NCBI GenBank assembly: GCA_025358985.1
Contig: JANYHQ010000243.1
Coordinates: 1 to 5,758, forward strand
Reading direction: 5' to 3'
From: Acidimicrobiales bacterium
GTDB lineage: Bacteria > Actinomycetota > Acidimicrobiia > Acidimicrobiales > JANYDT01
DNA: 5,758 nucleotides
Part shown: positions 1 through 5,165 of the stretch, piece after piece
Layout of the letters: every line of letters starts with the position of its first letter
Numbering within the stretch: position 1 is the stretch's first letter
Program-made: the position numbers and the translations under genes
Notes under the pieces: model-generated
The model's input: the letters and a program-made list of their open reading frames with translations, nothing else
The model's database searches: none
Told to the model about the DNA's origin: nothing

Positions 1-101
1 AACCCAAGGGCGCGCAGCGTCAACTCCGTTGTCATCCCCACTCCGCCACGGCCCAGCCAGCGGGCATCAAGAATCACCGGCCCGCCGCAGATGGTGCGCA
101 T
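1..101 (-). CDS. Probable glycosyltransferase (GT4/GT1-like), N-terminal fragment
   Basis: This is a partial gene; only the first 33 codons lie in the window. The protein begins MRTICGGPVILDARWL and continues with GRGGVGMTTEL and LRALG. The pattern of a short beta strand ending in (L)DARWL, a glycine-rich turn GRGGVG, then a helix ending LLRAL is the usual start of GT-B fold glycosyltransferases of family 4, where this first Rossmann strand and loop line the acceptor site. The ATG at 101-99 overlaps the stop of the upstream sugar transferase (TGATG), and a strong Shine-Dalgarno GAGGAG lies at 114-109, 7 nt before the start; together these fix the start and suggest translational coupling. By context it would add a later sugar to the lipid-linked oligosaccharide begun by its neighbour. 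The family call is an inference from a short segment; donor, acceptor and full length cannot be seen. Confidence 0.6.
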   Translation of the reverse strand, partial: MRTICGGPVILDARWLGRGGVGMTTELTLRALG

Positions 102-1660
102 CAGTGGGCTCCTCGTCGGAATGCTACGGCTACCACGGTGCGGGCCAGGATGCGTAGGTCGAATCGCAATGAGCGGTGATCGAAGTAGTAGCAGTCGAGC
201 TCTGCCCGCTCGGGGAAACCCACATCGCTGCGGCCGTTGATTTGCCAGTAGCCGGTGACCCCTGGCTTCACCCCTGTATAGGCCACCACTAAGTCCGCAT
301 AGCTTGCCAACTCGGCCTCCAGTACCGGCCGAGGGCCCACCAAACTCATCTGCCCACATACTACATTCCACAATTGCGGTAGTTCATCCAGACTGGTACG
401 CCGCAGCAGTGCACCGGTAGCCGTGATGCGGGGATCCTCATCCGCTGGCAGCTTGAAACCGTTCTCCACGTAGCGTTGATACAGACCCTCACGATGCAAA
501 CGCTCCTCAGCATCGGGGGCCATGGTGCGGAACTTGTAAATGGTGAACGGTCGCCCCCCACGCCCCACTCGCTGTTGACGGAACAACATTGGCCGCCCCT
601 CACGGCCCACGGCAATGGCCACCGCCAACAACACCGGAAGACCCAGCACCAAGGCAATAATGGCCAATGAGCGGTCAATCACCTGCTTGGCAATGCGCTC
701 GACCAGCCGCGGCTCGCTGTCGCGAACCCGTAACAGCATGAGATCACCAATAGGATGGATCTGTACTGCAGGGGCCAACACCTCGGTGGTTCCCGGCGCC
801 ACCACTACGGACACCCCGGTACCGGCGAGCGCCGCACTCAACGAGCGTAGGTTGCCCGCCGGCAACGAAGCAGGGCCACATACGATGATTGACGTGAGCC
901 CTTGACGTTCCACCATGGTGAGCAAGTCGTGTTGCAGCGTGGCATCGTCACGCCGTTCACCGTCCTCCCGATGACGTTCCACCACCACCCGTACCCGTCG
1001 GCGCGACGTCCGCTCGAGATGACGGCGGACCTCGGTCACCCGTTGCGCCGGACCCAGCAGCAGCACCCTATCGGTGAGGATGCCGATGCGCATCAACGCA
1101 CTGAACAGTGTGTAGATCACCAGTCGCCCAATGAACGTGCACACCAGCAACGTGGCAATGGTGATGACCACATAGCTTCTCGACAATTGCAGTCGGGCAA
1201 ACAAACTGGTGACACCGATGACCGCAAGTAGTCCCACCGCGGCGCGCAGAATGGCGGCGCTTTGCTCCCACAGGCTGTTGAACCGGCGCCGATGATGGGC
1301 GCCCACACACGCCAACACCACGATCCAGGTGAGTGCCAGCATCGCACCCAATTGGTTGTAGGTCAGCGTTGACGAACCCGATACACCCGACACGGTGGTG
1401 GGCAGGCTGGTGAGGTTGAATCGAGCAGATCGCGCCATGTTGCCAGCGGTGTTGGCGGCCAACAGGTCGGCACAAACCAACAACGTGGTGCGCGCCACGG
1501 TCCAGGCCCGTCGGATAGAACCCGGCCGTACCGCTGCTTCTCGGCGAGGGGAATGCCCCAGCGGCGCGTCCTCACCGGCAGCGATATCGACCACGACGGG
1601 CGCAACGGGTGGCGTGGTGACGGGGGCGCGGCCCGGCTGGGAGTCAACCACGGAAGGCAT
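101..1660 (-). CDS. Polyprenyl-phosphate sugar-1-phosphate transferase (WbaP/CpsE type), initiating EPS/capsule synthesis
   Basis: The protein has 519 residues and is the membrane enzyme that moves a sugar-1-phosphate from a nucleotide sugar onto undecaprenyl phosphate, the first step of exopolysaccharide, capsule or O-antigen synthesis. The N-terminal half has a variable Pro-rich start, then hydrophobic helices near residues 55-70, 101-121, 136-156 and 161-187. A Rossmann-like CoA-binding-type domain follows (about 196-310, with RVLLLGPAQ). The C-terminal bacterial sugar transferase domain (about 319-519) opens with the membrane helix near 330-350 and carries the family signatures KFRTM (376-380), DPRIT (409-413), TSLDELPQLWNV (422-433, with the catalytic-type Asp-Glu pair), SLVGPRP (439-445) and KPGVTGYWQINGRS (465-478). 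All key residues appear present. The ATG at 1660 is chosen because upstream codons look non-coding and run into the preceding gene; no good Shine-Dalgarno is seen, and the adjacent in-frame GTG (1663) is an alternative. The sugar cannot be told. Confidence 0.93.
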   Translation of the reverse strand: MPSVVDSQPGRAPVTTPPVAPVVVDIAAGEDAPLGHSPRREAAVRPGSIRRAWTVARTTLLVCADLLAANTAGNMARSARFNLTSLPTTVSGVSGSSTLTYNQLGAMLALTWIVVLACVGAHHRRRFNSLWEQSAAILRAAVGLLAVIGVTSLFARLQLSRSYVVITIATLLVCTFIGRLVIYTLFSALMRIGILTDRVLLLGPAQRVTEVRRHLERTSRRRVRVVVERHREDGERRDDATLQHDLLTMVERQGLTSIIVCGPASLPAGNLRSLSAALAGTGVSVVVAPGTTEVLAPAVQIHPIGDLMLLRVRDSEPRLVERIAKQVIDRSLAIIALVLGLPVLLAVAIAVGREGRPMLFRQQRVGRGGRPFTIYKFRTMAPDAEERLHREGLYQRYVENGFKLPADEDPRITATGALLRRTSLDELPQLWNVVCGQMSLVGPRPVLEAELASYADLVVAYTGVKPGVTGYWQINGRSDVGFPERAELDCYYFDHRSLRFDLRILARTVVAVAFRRGAH

Positions 1661-1670
1661 CACCGTTTGA

Positions 1671-1682
1671 TCGGCATGCCGA
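1671..1682. promoter_or_regulatory. 12-bp perfect palindrome upstream of the sugar transferase
   Basis: TCGGCATGCCGA reads the same on both strands and ends 11 bp before the sugar transferase start codon, inside the 56-bp gap (1661-1716) that separates it from the thioredoxin-like gene. In the mRNA it occupies the place where a Shine-Dalgarno would lie, and none is seen. It could be a protein-binding site or a small fold that affects initiation. A chance palindrome in GC-rich DNA is a real alternative. Nothing else is recognisable in this gap apart from a short GGGC/GCCC hairpin. Confidence 0.25.
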
Positions 1683-1716
1683 GGCGGGGGCTGAAGCCCG
1701 TCGAACCAGCCAGGGG

Positions 1717-2364
1717 CTACTGAGCTACCGCGCTGGTGAAGAGGGCAGCGATCTGATCGTTGGTGAGTTCCCCCGAACCCCGCTTCACCACCTGCCCGTT
1801 GGCCCCCACCACCACGAAGTACGGAAACGACGTAAGGCCCATGGCGGTTGCGACAGCCGAATTGCCGTCCACCAACACCGGGGTGGGCCACTTCTCTCTC
1901 CGTAACCAGTCCGATGGGGGATAGTTGGGCCGATTGGGGTCCATGCCGGTGGTGATGGTGGCCAGGTCAACCTGGGGTTGGGGGTGCGCAGCCAACCACG
2001 TGACCAACAACGGAACCTCGCGCTGGCAATGCGGACACCAATGGGCCAGGAATACCATGACCTTGGCCCGCTTGTCACCGCCGATGATGAGCTCTTGGCG
2101 GTCAAAGTCTTGGCCGCTGAGGGTGGGCGCCACCTGCCCTACGGCCGGGTCCACCGCTGCCGTTTCGTCATAGGGGGCCAGCGGAGTGCCATTGGCGGCG
2201 GCCTCGGTGGCTACAAATGGCACCCCGCTGCCCCCCGCCTTCTTCGATGAAGAACTGCTGGCGATGGCAATAACGAGGGCCACCACCACTACCAGAGTCG
2301 CCGCTACCGCAATGTAAATGAGGGGTTTACGCGACTCCGTTTTGGGGCTGACGGCGGTGCTCAT
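1717..2364 (-). CDS. Membrane-anchored thioredoxin-fold protein (TlpA/DsbE-like, CPHC centre)
   Basis: The protein has 215 residues: a short cytoplasmic N-terminus, one membrane anchor at about 14-36 (strongly hydrophobic, rich in Val and Ala), a Ser-rich and low-complexity linker (36-80), then an extracytoplasmic thioredoxin-like domain (about 81-215). The active site WCPHC lies at 109-113 with redox cysteines C110 and C113; the CPHC dipeptide is typical of DsbA and other oxidising or isomerising members. TSFPYFVVV (178-186) provides the conserved cis-proline at P181 facing the active site, and GVPF/VAP-type strand patterns fit the AhpC-TSA/Redoxin family. It presumably exchanges disulfides with secreted proteins and is recycled by the DsbB-like protein encoded just upstream. 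The ATG at 2364-2362 overlaps the stop of that gene (ATGA), and AGGAG at 2378-2374 lies 9 nt before it, which decides this start against the longer frame. Whether it oxidises, reduces or isomerises substrates is an inference. Confidence 0.88.
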   Translation of the reverse strand: MSTAVSPKTESRKPLIYIAVAATLVVVVALVIAIASSSSSKKAGGSGVPFVATEAAANGTPLAPYDETAAVDPAVGQVAPTLSGQDFDRQELIIGGDKRAKVMVFLAHWCPHCQREVPLLVTWLAAHPQPQVDLATITTGMDPNRPNYPPSDWLRREKWPTPVLVDGNSAVATAMGLTSFPYFVVVGANGQVVKRGSGELTNDQIAALFTSAVAQ

Positions 2365-2897
2365 GGGGTAGTGCTCCTGAGGCTGAGCAGGCTGATGATG
2401 GCCAATGCTGCGGCCCCGGCCATCAACGGCAAGCTGACAAATCCGAATTGGCGAAACCATACGGCGGTACACGGTGCAGTGGGATCGCAGGTACCCGACT
2501 CCAGTGTGGGATACCACTCAATGAGGTAGTGGTAGATAGAAATGGGCAGCGCCACTGCCGCCAACAACATGGCCGGGCCCCGTACCGAGTTGTCTCGCCG
2601 GGCTAATCCGTAGCCCAGGATGAGAGCGATGGGGTAGAGACAGATGCGCTGGAACCAGCACAATTTACATGGTGTGTAATTCGCCACCTCCGAGAAGTAC
2701 AGGCTTCCCAGCATGGTGGTGGCCGCGATGGCGAAGGCCGCCGGAGAGGAAGCGGGTGCGGCATATGAAATCCATCGTTGCACGGCAGGTTGCATCGGGG
2801 TATGCACCGCAATCGCCGTGAAAATCCTCAACACCACAACGGCCAACGCCATAAGCGTGAGTAGAGCAAAGAATCGCTGCATCACTTCAGGAGTCAC
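2361..2897 (-). CDS. dsbB: DsbB/BdbC-like quinone-linked disulfide oxidase
   Basis: The protein has 178 residues and is an integral membrane oxidoreductase that in this family passes electrons from a DsbA-like partner to quinone, making disulfides outside the membrane. The first cysteine pair is in TPCKLCWFQRICLYP (C77 and C80), matching the DsbB core (P-C-x-x-C-W-x-Q-R). The second pair is C137 and C143 in the last extracytoplasmic loop (CDPTAPC), followed by FGFVSLPL, as in Gram-positive BdbC. Hydrophobic helices sit at about 8-30, 51-68, 86-100, 107-125 and 151-173. Classic DsbB has four, so the first is extra. The longest start is GTG at 2897-2895; an ATG at 2882-2880 gives MQRFF and removes only five residues, and neither has a strong Shine-Dalgarno. 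The stop overlaps the start of the thioredoxin-like gene, which supports an enzyme-partner pair. The gene appears to head the minus-strand cluster. Confidence 0.88.
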   Translation of the reverse strand: MTPEVMQRFFALLTLMALAVVVLRIFTAIAVHTPMQPAVQRWISYAAPASSPAAFAIAATTMLGSLYFSEVANYTPCKLCWFQRICLYPIALILGYGLARRDNSVRGPAMLLAAVALPISIYHYLIEWYPTLESGTCDPTAPCTAVWFRQFGFVSLPLMAGAAALAIISLLSLRSTTP

Positions 2898-2974
2898 GCC
2901 CGCGCCTGACTCATACTGAAGTTCGTCGTCACAAGGCCAACGGTAGTTCCGTGCCAGTTGTGCAGATGAAGCCC

Positions 2975-3009
2975 CGAGCCTCGGTACCTCCCACGGGTAC
3001 CGAGGCTCG
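2975..3009. repeat. Perfect 14-bp inverted repeat with 7-nt loop
   Basis: CGAGCCTCGGTACC (2975-2988) is matched by its exact reverse complement GGTACCGAGGCTCG (2996-3009) around a 7-nt loop. The stem is GC-rich and would be very stable as RNA. Neither strand has a T-run after it, so a classical Rho-independent terminator is not supported, though actinobacterial terminators often lack a U-tract. It lies about 78 nt upstream of the dsbB-like start, so it could be a leader hairpin or attenuator of that cluster, the end of an unseen transcript, or an operator. Each arm contains a GGTACC hexamer, and a third copy is at 3040-3045. Confidence 0.7.
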
Positions 3010-3159
3010 CCCTACAACGGAGTCTCCGGAAATTTCCCGGGTACCCGATGCATCCAGGCACCAGTGACGGCTGACCTGCGTCGTGGCGTTCAGGGTTGAG
3101 GCTCTGCACAACGTGCGGTGAGCGCTCTTCGTTTGGAGAACGTGCGTGGCGGAGACCGG

Positions 3160-3201
3160 CGCCAGATGGCTACTGGCGACGACCGGCGAAACCGGTTGTC
3201 G
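3160..3201. repeat. Two overlapping, mutually exclusive hairpins upstream of rlmG
   Basis: The first hairpin pairs CGCCAG (3160-3165) with CTGGCG (3173-3178). The second pairs CGACGACCGG (3177-3186) with CCGGTTGTCG (3192-3201), ten pairs with one G-U and a CGAAA loop. They share bases 3177-3178, so in RNA the two cannot both form in full. They lie 166-207 nt before the chosen rlmG start and read the same way as that gene if transcribed. This could be part of a structured 5' leader, but the transcription start is unknown and chance folding in GC-rich DNA is possible. Confidence 0.4.
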
Positions 3202-3366
3202 GACTTCTACAGTGTTCGAGTTGGGTGCAAATGAGCCCCCTTTTCGGCGAGCGATGTGCTGCGCCCTAGACCGATCATCTGCCTGTTGGGCCAATGCGTC
3301 AAGCCCTTTGGTGCGAGTTCCGCAAGGTTCTCATCATCTCCAAAAACGTTGTTGAATCGGGGTTCT

Positions 3367-4497
3367 GTGACTGTGTTCGATGGTTTCTCGTTGGTCCGCC
3401 GACCCAGTGATGAGCGGGGGTTGTTGCGCGCCTGGGACGCTGCGGACGAACTGCTGGTGGCATCGTTGCACCGTTGGAGAGCCCACGAGTCGCAGTGTTC
3501 TGTGCGCTTACTGATTGTGGGCGACACCTTTGGAGCATTGGCCGTCGCCACCGATGGAGTGCAGCGCCTCGGCTGGTCCGATTCGGCGGTTTCGCATCTC
3601 GCCACCGCCCAGAACCTGGCTCTCAATGGTGGTGGACATGTTGCGTGCGTGGGATCGCCCGAGGAGTTGGGCGGTCCGTTTGACGCAGTGCTGTGGAGAC
3701 TTCCGCGCGCCGTGGACGTGTTGCGTTACCAGGCGTCAGTGATTCAATCGGTGGTTGGGCGCAGGGCCGTGGTGTGGGCGGCCGGTATGGACAAGCACGT
3801 GCCGCCCGGGGTCAATGCGCACCTGGCGGAACTGGGGGAGGTCACCATGGTTCCGGGGGTGAAGAAGGCCCATATATTTCGTATCGCGCCAGGTGACGGG
3901 CATCCCCGTATTCAGGTTGCGCCTGCTCGTACTCTCACGGTCCCCGAATGGGGCTTGGAGCTACAGGGTGGCCCGGGTGTCTTTGCCGGTGACCACCTTG
4001 ATGTGGGAGCACGGGTGCTGGTGGCGGCGCTGCCGGGCCTCCGTGAGAGTGCGCATATTGCCGATTTGGGGTGCGGCAATGGGGTGGTGGGCATCATGGC
4101 TCGTCGCCACCAGCCCGAGGCCGAGGTGCATTTCTTCGACGAATCACACGCTGCGGTGGGCGTTGCCAGGGCCAACGTAAAGCGTAATCTCGGTGGTTCT
4201 GGCGGTCCCATTCATTTTCATGTAGGTGATGGCATGTACGCATATGAGGGGCCAATGTTTGATGCAGTGCTGTGCAATCCGCCATTTCATCAGCATGGCA
4301 CCGTGACTGATGCGGTGGCCTGGCAGATGTTTTCAAACGCTCGTACCCACTTGGCCCCGGGCGGTGAACTCTGGGTGGTGGGCAATCGCCACTTGGGATA
4401 TCACCTGAAGCTACGAAGGTTGTTCGGCAATTGTCGTCAAGTGGGCGAGCACCCCAAATTCGTGGTGCTCGCCGCATCGGTGGGGCCGGAGCACTGA
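3367..4497 (+). CDS. rlmG: RlmG-type 23S rRNA (guanine-N2) methyltransferase
   Basis: The protein has 376 residues from this start, close to the roughly 378 of E. coli RlmG, which methylates N2 of G1835 in 23S rRNA using SAM. It has the RlmG/RsmC two-domain plan. An N-terminal degenerate Rossmann domain (about 1-180) carries the family's WDAADE-like segment (LRAWDAADELL, 21-31) and FGAL (55-58). The C-terminal MTS catalytic domain (about 190-370) has the SAM-binding loop DLGCGNGVVG (233-242), the acidic strand end FFDES (256-260) and the NPPF catalytic motif (304-307). The following TDAVAWQMF, ANRHL-like GNRHLGYH and KFVVLAA segments are very like E. coli RlmG and distinguish it from RsmC. 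The GTG at 3367 is chosen because RlmG homology begins about there; GGGG at 3359-3362 is a weak Shine-Dalgarno. A second GTG (3373) and the GTG at 3256 are alternatives. It is a single gene, divergent from dsbB and convergent with the YceI gene. Confidence 0.9.
   Translation: MTVFDGFSLVRRPSDERGLLRAWDAADELLVASLHRWRAHESQCSVRLLIVGDTFGALAVATDGVQRLGWSDSAVSHLATAQNLALNGGGHVACVGSPEELGGPFDAVLWRLPRAVDVLRYQASVIQSVVGRRAVVWAAGMDKHVPPGVNAHLAELGEVTMVPGVKKAHIFRIAPGDGHPRIQVAPARTLTVPEWGLELQGGPGVFAGDHLDVGARVLVAALPGLRESAHIADLGCGNGVVGIMARRHQPEAEVHFFDESHAAVGVARANVKRNLGGSGGPIHFHVGDGMYAYEGPMFDAVLCNPPFHQHGTVTDAVAWQMFSNARTHLAPGGELWVVGNRHLGYHLKLRRLFGNCRQVGEHPKFVVLAASVGPEH
4444..4473. terminator. 10-bp perfect inverted repeat at the 3' end of rlmG, possible bidirectional terminator
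   Basis: GGCGAGCACC (4444-4453) and GGTGCTCGCC (4464-4473) form a perfect GC-rich stem with a 10-nt loop, ending 24 nt before the last base of the rlmG stop. A second GAGCAC copy at 4489-4494 could pair alternatively with GTGCTC (4465-4470). No U-tract follows on either strand. Since rlmG and the YceI gene converge with 9 bp between their stops, any terminator must lie inside coding sequence, which makes this hairpin the best candidate. The repeat falls in the conserved HPKFVVLAA coding segment, so it may also be only a product of codon choice. Confidence 0.35.
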
Positions 4498-4506
4498 AGC
4501 CGAAGC

Positions 4507-5067
4507 TCAGGCAGCGACGGCCGCTGCTGCCTGTACTGCTTGGATGTCGAGCACGATCTTGATCTTGTCGCCCACCAGAACACCGCCCGCCTCGAGCGCC
4601 ACGTTCCATTCCAGGCCGAACTCTTTGCGGTTGATCTCGGTTTCGGCCGTGAAGGCAGACTTCTTGTTGCCCCACGGGTCTGTGGCCACACCGTCGAATT
4701 CCAACTGCATGGTTACCGGCTTGGTGACGCCCTTGATGGTGAGGTCTCCGCTGAGTTCGTAGTTGCTGCCTTTGGTGGCAATTGACTTGCTGGCAAAGTT
4801 GAACGTCGGGAATTGCTCCACGTTGAGGAAGTCTTCGTTCTTGATATGGGCGTCACGGGCGGAATCCCCGGTGGTCACAGAAGTGGTGTCGACGGAAGCG
4901 GCTACCGATGATCCGAGACGATCCTCGGCAATGGTGAGCACACCGCTGAACGCTCCGAACGTGCCATGCACTTTGGAGATCATGAGATGGCGGGCGGTGA
5001 AGCCCACGGTGGAGTGCGAGGCATCGATGTTCCAAGTGCCGGGAGTGAGGTCGTTAATGCTGGACAT
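4507..5067 (-). CDS. YceI-family protein (lipocalin-like, polyisoprenoid-binding fold)
   Basis: The protein has 186 residues, the normal length for the family, and is almost entirely one YceI domain: an extended lipocalin-like beta barrel that in characterised members binds a polyisoprenoid or similar long lipid. Visible signatures are WNIDASHSTVGFTARHLM (12-29) with VHGTF (33-37), SARDAHIKNEDFLNVEQFP (69-87), DLTIKGVTKPVTM (108-120) and INRKEFGLEWN (145-155), with LVGDKIKI at the last strand. The C-terminus ends in an Ala-rich tail. There is no signal peptide or membrane segment, unlike E. coli YceI, so the product is probably cytoplasmic. The start is well decided: AAGGAG at 5081-5076 lies 8 nt before the ATG (5067-5065), and the upstream in-frame codons cover the promoter. 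It diverges from a MarR-family gene whose probable operator overlaps its promoter. The physiological ligand is unknown; a role in lipid carrier or stress handling is an inference. Confidence 0.93.
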   Translation of the reverse strand: MSSINDLTPGTWNIDASHSTVGFTARHLMISKVHGTFGAFSGVLTIAEDRLGSSVAASVDTTSVTTGDSARDAHIKNEDFLNVEQFPTFNFASKSIATKGSNYELSGDLTIKGVTKPVTMQLEFDGVATDPWGNKKSAFTAETEINRKEFGLEWNVALEAGGVLVGDKIKIVLDIQAVQAAAAVAA

Positions 5068-5099
5068 GTGGTGTTCTCCTTGAGAGTTTGTTGCGTCTG

Positions 5100-5140
5100 C
5101 AAGTAATATACGGCAAAGTACTTGAGGAAGCAAGTACATT
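5100..5140. promoter_or_regulatory. Probable MarR-family operator: three CAAGTA half-sites
   Basis: Three related decamers occur here: CAAGTAATAT (5100-5109, plus), CAAGTACTTT (5124-5115, minus) and CAAGTACATT (5131-5140, plus). The second and third form a near-perfect inverted repeat, AAGTACTTG-N6-CAAGTACAT. The first and second form a wider one with 13 bp between the CAAGTA and TACTTG cores. Plus-strand copies are 31 bp apart, about three helical turns, so they lie on one face. The sites cover the YceI promoter and stand 26-66 bp before the MarR start, which suggests control of both genes. That the adjacent regulator is the binder is an inference from position and symmetry. Confidence 0.65.
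5105..5133 (-). promoter_or_regulatory. Probable promoter of the YceI-family gene
   Basis: Reading the minus strand, TTGCTT (5133-5128) as -35 and TATATT (5110-5105) as -10 are separated by exactly 17 nt. TATATT matches five of six consensus bases. Transcription would begin near 5098, leaving a leader of about 30 nt that contains the AAGGAG ribosome site. A CAAGTA half-site fills the spacer and two others touch the -35 and -10 elements, which fits repression by the neighbouring MarR-family protein. Confidence 0.6.
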
Positions 5141-5153
5141 TTCGGTTCAACGA

Positions 5154-5159
5154 TATGGT
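5154..5159 (+). promoter_or_regulatory. Possible -10 element for a leaderless MarR transcript
   Basis: TATGGT fits the actinobacterial TANNNT -10 pattern and sits at exactly -12 to -7 relative to the A of the ATG at 5166. No clear Shine-Dalgarno precedes that ATG, as expected if the mRNA begins at the start codon. The matching -35 region 17 nt upstream is CAAGTA (5131-5136), a poor -35 but the core of an operator half-site. The assignment rests on spacing and the lack of a ribosome site. Confidence 0.35.
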
Positions 5160-5165
5160 GTGGCC

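Larger units (their letters stand above)
2898..3366. other. 469-bp divergent intergenic region with several inverted repeats
   Basis: This gap lies between the divergent dsbB-like and rlmG-like genes. Open frames on both strands exist but lack recognisable domains, good Shine-Dalgarno sequences or convincing protein character. The DNA does contain organised symmetry: a 14-bp inverted repeat (2975-3009), palindromes GGAAATTTCC (3028-3037) and GGGTACCC (3039-3046), a small interrupted hairpin (3101-3123), and two overlapping hairpins (3160-3178 and 3177-3201). Promoters for both flanking genes should lie here, but I cannot name a convincing -35/-10 pair for either. TACAGT at 3208-3213 is a possible plus-strand -10 (TANNNT) with no good -35. 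No tRNA or known riboswitch core was recognised. Confidence 0.5.

Noticed and set aside
1661..1891. In-frame extension of the sugar transferase by 77 codons upstream of 1660
   Set aside because: It overlaps the well-supported thioredoxin-like gene on the same strand in another frame, and the extra residues look like out-of-frame translation with no family homology.
2365..2517. In-frame extension of the thioredoxin-like gene upstream of 2364
   Set aside because: It lies inside the dsbB-like gene in another frame; the ATG at 2364 has AGGAG at proper spacing and precedes a typical anchor segment.
3211..3230. TTCGAG resembling a tRNA T-loop
   Set aside because: The flanking bases do not form a 5-bp T stem, and no acceptor or anticodon arm can be built around it.
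3101..3260. Known riboswitch or housekeeping RNA (cobalamin, TPP, glycine, SAM, SRP, tmRNA, RNase P)
   Set aside because: None of the conserved core motifs of these families was seen on either strand.
2929..3294. 121-codon open frame on the minus strand in the intergenic gap
   Set aside because: Composition is Ser/Thr/Arg-rich with no domain or Shine-Dalgarno, and it runs through several inverted repeats. Open frames of this size are common in GC-rich non-coding DNA.
3146..3355. 69-codon plus-strand frame before rlmG
   Set aside because: No recognisable domain, and it overlaps the hairpins; no support for translation.
4510..4531. GGCAGC/GCTGCC inverted repeat at the end of the YceI gene
   Set aside because: It is explained by the run of alanine codons in the C-terminal tail, is only 6 bp, and has no U-tract.
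4094..4675. 193-codon minus-strand frame antisense to rlmG and overlapping the YceI gene
   Set aside because: It is an antisense or out-of-frame shadow of two strongly recognised genes, rich in Arg, Pro and His, with no family features.
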